DNA from: Paeniroseomonas aquatica | Lineage (GTDB): Bacteria; Pseudomonadota; Alphaproteobacteria; Acetobacterales; Acetobacteraceae | Assembly: GCF_030409335.1 (NCBI RefSeq) | Contig: NZ_JAUFPN010000170.1 | Span: forward strand, 1-64,000 | DNA length: 64,000 bases | Direction of reading: 5' to 3' | In this document: positions 62,065-64,000 of the stretch, piece by piece | How positions within the stretch are numbered: the first letter of the stretch is position 1 | How the letters are laid out: each line of letters begins with the position of its first letter | Made by a program: the position numbers and the translations under genes | The notes under the pieces: generated by a model | Told to the model about the DNA's origin: nothing | Databases searched by the model: none | The model's input: only the letters and a program-made list of their open reading frames with translations

Positions 62065-63236
62065 CCCAGTTCGACGCGATCATCCTCGGCGCCGGCGCCG
62101 CCGGGCTGATGGCCGCCATCAGCGCCGGCCGCCGTGGCCGCCGGGTGCTGCTGCTCGACCACGCGGAGGAGCCGGGGAAGAAGATCCTCATCTCCGGCGG
62201 CGGCCGCTGCAATTTCACCAACCTGCATTGCGCGCCGGATCGCTTCGTCTCGGCCAACCCGCATTTCGCCAAGTCGGCGCTGTCCCGCTACACCCAGCAC
62301 GACTTCATCGGGATGGTGCGGAAGCACGGCATCCCCTTCCATGAGAAGACGCTGGGCCAGCTCTTCTGCGACGGCTCGGCGCGGGCCATCGTCGCCATGC
62401 TGCTGGCCGAGGCCGAGGCCGTGGGCGTCGACCTCCGCTGCGGCCAGCGCATCTCGGCGGTGGAGAAGCCCGACGGCTTCCGCGTCACCACCCAGTCCGG
62501 CGCCTTCACCGCCCCGGCGCTGGTGCTGGCCACCGGCGGCCTCTCCATCCCGAAGATGGGCGCGACGGGCCTGGCGCATGAGATCGCCCGCCGCTTCTCC
62601 CTGCCCCTGGTCGCGCCGCGCCCCGGGCTGGTGCCCTTCACCTTCCAGGGCGCCCCGCTCGAGCTCATGCGCGGGCTCTCCGGCGTCGCCCTGCCGGCCA
62701 TCGCCCGCTGCGGCAAGCGCGCCTTCCCCGAGGCGATGCTCTTCACCCACCGCGGCCTCTCCGGCCCCGCCATCCTGCAGATCTCCTCCTATTGGCAGGA
62801 GGGCACGCCGATCGCCCTCGACCTTCTGCCCGGCCTCGACGCCGCCACGGTGCTGCGCGAACGCAAGCGCGCCCGCCCCAAGGCCGAACCCAAGACCATC
62901 CTCGCCGAGCTGCTGCCGCAGCGCCTGGCCCAGGCCATGGCCGAGGCGCACCTGCCGCTGCCCCGCATGGCCGACCTGCCCGACCGCGCGCTGGATGCGC
63001 TGGCCGCCCAGCTCAAGCGCTGGGAGCTGCTGCCCGCCGGGACCGAGGGCTATGCCAAGGCCGAGGTCACCCTCGGCGGCATCGATACCGATGCCCTCTC
63101 CTCCCGCAGCCTGGAGGCCAAGGCGGTGCCCGGGCTGTTCGCGGTGGGGGAGGCGGTGGACGTCACCGGCTGGCTCGGCGGCTACAATTTCCAATGGGCC
63201 TGGGCCAGCGGCTGGGTGGCGGGCGAGGCGCTATAG
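62061..63236 (+). CDS. NAD(P)/FAD-dependent oxidoreductase (HI0933/BaiN-like)
   Basis: A 391-residue flavoprotein. FAD-binding FDAIILGAGAAGLMAAISAGRRGRRVLLLDHAEEPGKKILISGGGRCNFTN is diagnostic for the HI0933 (YhiN) family; later ALVLATGGLSIPKMGATG and the C-terminal AEVTLGGIDTDALSSRSLEAKAVPGLFAVGEAVDVTGWLGGYNFQWAWASGWVAG. GTG start overlaps by 4 bases the original stop of the kelch gene, evidence that the kelch gene once read through to 62064. Substrate unknown. Ends tail to tail with chrA (6-base overlap). Confidence 0.93.
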   Translation: MTQFDAIILGAGAAGLMAAISAGRRGRRVLLLDHAEEPGKKILISGGGRCNFTNLHCAPDRFVSANPHFAKSALSRYTQHDFIGMVRKHGIPFHEKTLGQLFCDGSARAIVAMLLAEAEAVGVDLRCGQRISAVEKPDGFRVTTQSGAFTAPALVLATGGLSIPKMGATGLAHEIARRFSLPLVAPRPGLVPFTFQGAPLELMRGLSGVALPAIARCGKRAFPEAMLFTHRGLSGPAILQISSYWQEGTPIALDLLPGLDAATVLRERKRARPKAEPKTILAELLPQRLAQAMAEAHLPLPRMADLPDRALDALAAQLKRWELLPAGTEGYAKAEVTLGGIDTDALSSRSLEAKAVPGLFAVGEAVDVTGWLGGYNFQWAWASGWVAGEAL

Positions 63237-63998
63237 CAGGCTCTTCACCACCAGCCCCGCCACCGCCGCCACCGCCAGGGTCCGCACCACGCCGAGCTTC
63301 AGCCGGAACAGGCAGACCGCCGCCAGCACCGCCAGCCCGAGCGCCACCGGGTCGAGGCTGGCGGCCACCGGCACCTCCAGCACCATCGGCCCGAAGGGCA
63401 CCGCCCGCACCTCCCCGAACAGCACCCGCAGGCCGAACCAGACCGCCAGATTGGCGATCACCCCGACCACCGCCGCGGTGACCCCGGCCAGCGCCCCCTT
63501 CAGCCGCGGTGCGTCATGCAGCCGCTCCACATAGGGCGCGCCGAGGAAGATCAGCGCGAAGCAGGGCGCGAAGGTCACATACAGCGTCACCGCCGAGCCC
63601 AGCACCCCGCCCCACAGGCCGCCCCAGGCATGGCCGGCGAGGTAGCCGACGAATTGCAGCACCAGGATGAGCGGCCCCGGCGTCGTCTCCGCCAGGCCGA
63701 GGCCGGTCAGCATCTGCCCCGCGGTGAGCCAGCGGTAATGCTCCACCGCCTCCTGCGCGACATAGGCCAGCACCGCATAGGCGCCGCCGAAGGTGACGAC
63801 GGCCATCTTGGAGAAGAACCAGGCGAGGTCGCCGAACAGCCCGCCCTGGTCCATCAGCAGCACCACCGGCCAGACCCACATCGCCAGCGCGATCAGCCCC
63901 GCCCGCCGCGCCGCGCCGCCCATCCGGTCGATGCGCCCGGGATCGGCCAGCAGCAGCGCATCCAGCAGCGCCGGCGGGCCGGATTTCGCCTTGCCATG
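63231..63998 (-). CDS. chrA: Chromate transporter ChrA, C-terminal part
   Basis: CHR-family membrane protein whose 5' end lies beyond the window; about 255 residues are seen. The linker SGPPALLDALLLADPGRIDR joins the two CHR halves. The second half begins DLAWFFSKMAVVTFGGAYAVLAYVAQEAVEHYRWLTAGQMLTGLGLAETTPGPLILVLQFVGYLAGHAWG, the CHR signature. Exports chromate using the membrane potential. An internal ATG at 63923 should not be taken as the start. Confidence 0.92.
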   Translation of the reverse strand, partial: HGKAKSGPPALLDALLLADPGRIDRMGGAARRAGLIALAMWVWPVVLLMDQGGLFGDLAWFFSKMAVVTFGGAYAVLAYVAQEAVEHYRWLTAGQMLTGLGLAETTPGPLILVLQFVGYLAGHAWGGLWGGVLGSAVTLYVTFAPCFALIFLGAPYVERLHDAPRLKGALAGVTAAVVGVIANLAVWFGLRVLFGEVRAVPFGPMVLEVPVAASLDPVALGLAVLAAVCLFRLKLGVVRTLAVAAVAGLVVKSLL

Positions 63999-64000
63999 CC

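Noticed and set aside
63225-63236. GCGCTATAGCAG, close to the GntR operator
   Set aside because: Only 10 of 12 bases match and it is the coding end of the flavoprotein gene including its stop; likely chance.
63231-63923. ChrA as a short single-domain protein starting at ATG 63923
   Set aside because: The frame is open to the window edge and the upstream residues match the linker between the two CHR halves, so this is a full-length ChrA cut by the window.

Overview
The window is a very GC-rich (roughly 70 % or more by eye), densely coded chromosomal segment from an alphaproteobacterium, most likely an Acetobacteraceae of the Roseomonas type. The supports are gene order (cpoB-tilS-ftsH-folP-glmM), an alphaproteobacterial serC-serA pair, a TrcR/DUF1013 regulator, DUF1192 and DUF465 small proteins, a CxxC-less ribosomal protein L31, and uptake systems typical of the group (Liv ABC, TRAP, Bug receptor). 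I see no rRNA, tRNA, CRISPR, phage, integrase or insertion sequence. No stretch longer than 300 bases lacks a gene.

Layout. 1-7872 (+): housekeeping run cpoB (3' end), tilS, ftsH, folP, glmM, thiD, a PhzF-type epimerase. 7888-15063: AI-2E-type permease, DUF1217 protein, serC-serA, an NTF2-like protein, a crotonase and a zinc alcohol dehydrogenase. 15146-19513: a frameshifted diguanylate cyclase, a lipoprotein, a 25-residue membrane peptide and two tandem OmpA-family genes. 19688-24213: purE-purK, DUF465 genes, trcR, DUF1192, hsp20 behind a likely RNA thermometer, rpmE and a glycine-rich lipoprotein. 24226-28821 (-): complete branched-chain amino acid ABC transporter. 28954-39297: pdxY, small hypotheticals, an orphan solute-binding protein, an esterase/amidohydrolase/esterase group, an AEC permease, a flavin oxidoreductase, an HD hydrolase, an amidase and a 40-codon ORF. 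39359-45637: an aldonate catabolic locus (IlvD/Edd dehydratase, FCD-GntR regulator, DapA-family dehydratase, TRAP transporter) with a shared palindromic operator. 45588-51591 (-): MATE pump, then a five-gene group of MmgE/PrpD, hydroxyacid dehydrogenase, Bug receptor and a split TPP decarboxylase. 51691-54217 (+): eutB-eutC-arfB. 54342-57790: lipoprotein with a start-codon problem, an SDR, an enolase-superfamily protein and a TIM-barrel isomerase. 57849-64000: DUF2254 and DUF808 membrane proteins, a kelch protein interrupted by TAG, a flavoprotein and the C-terminal part of ChrA.

How the genes work together: the right-hand two thirds is a scavenging region in which transporters sit beside enzymes for sugar acids, carboxylates, amides, esters and ethanolamine. 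The best supported regulatory circuit is the GntR operator: an identical 12-bp palindrome lies exactly 40 bases before both the dehydratase start and the TRAP receptor start. I did not find a clearly new defence or mobile system. The most checkable novelties are that operator circuit, two small ORFs, the hsp20 leader, and three genes with lesions (a G-tract frameshift, an in-frame TAG, and a missing start codon).
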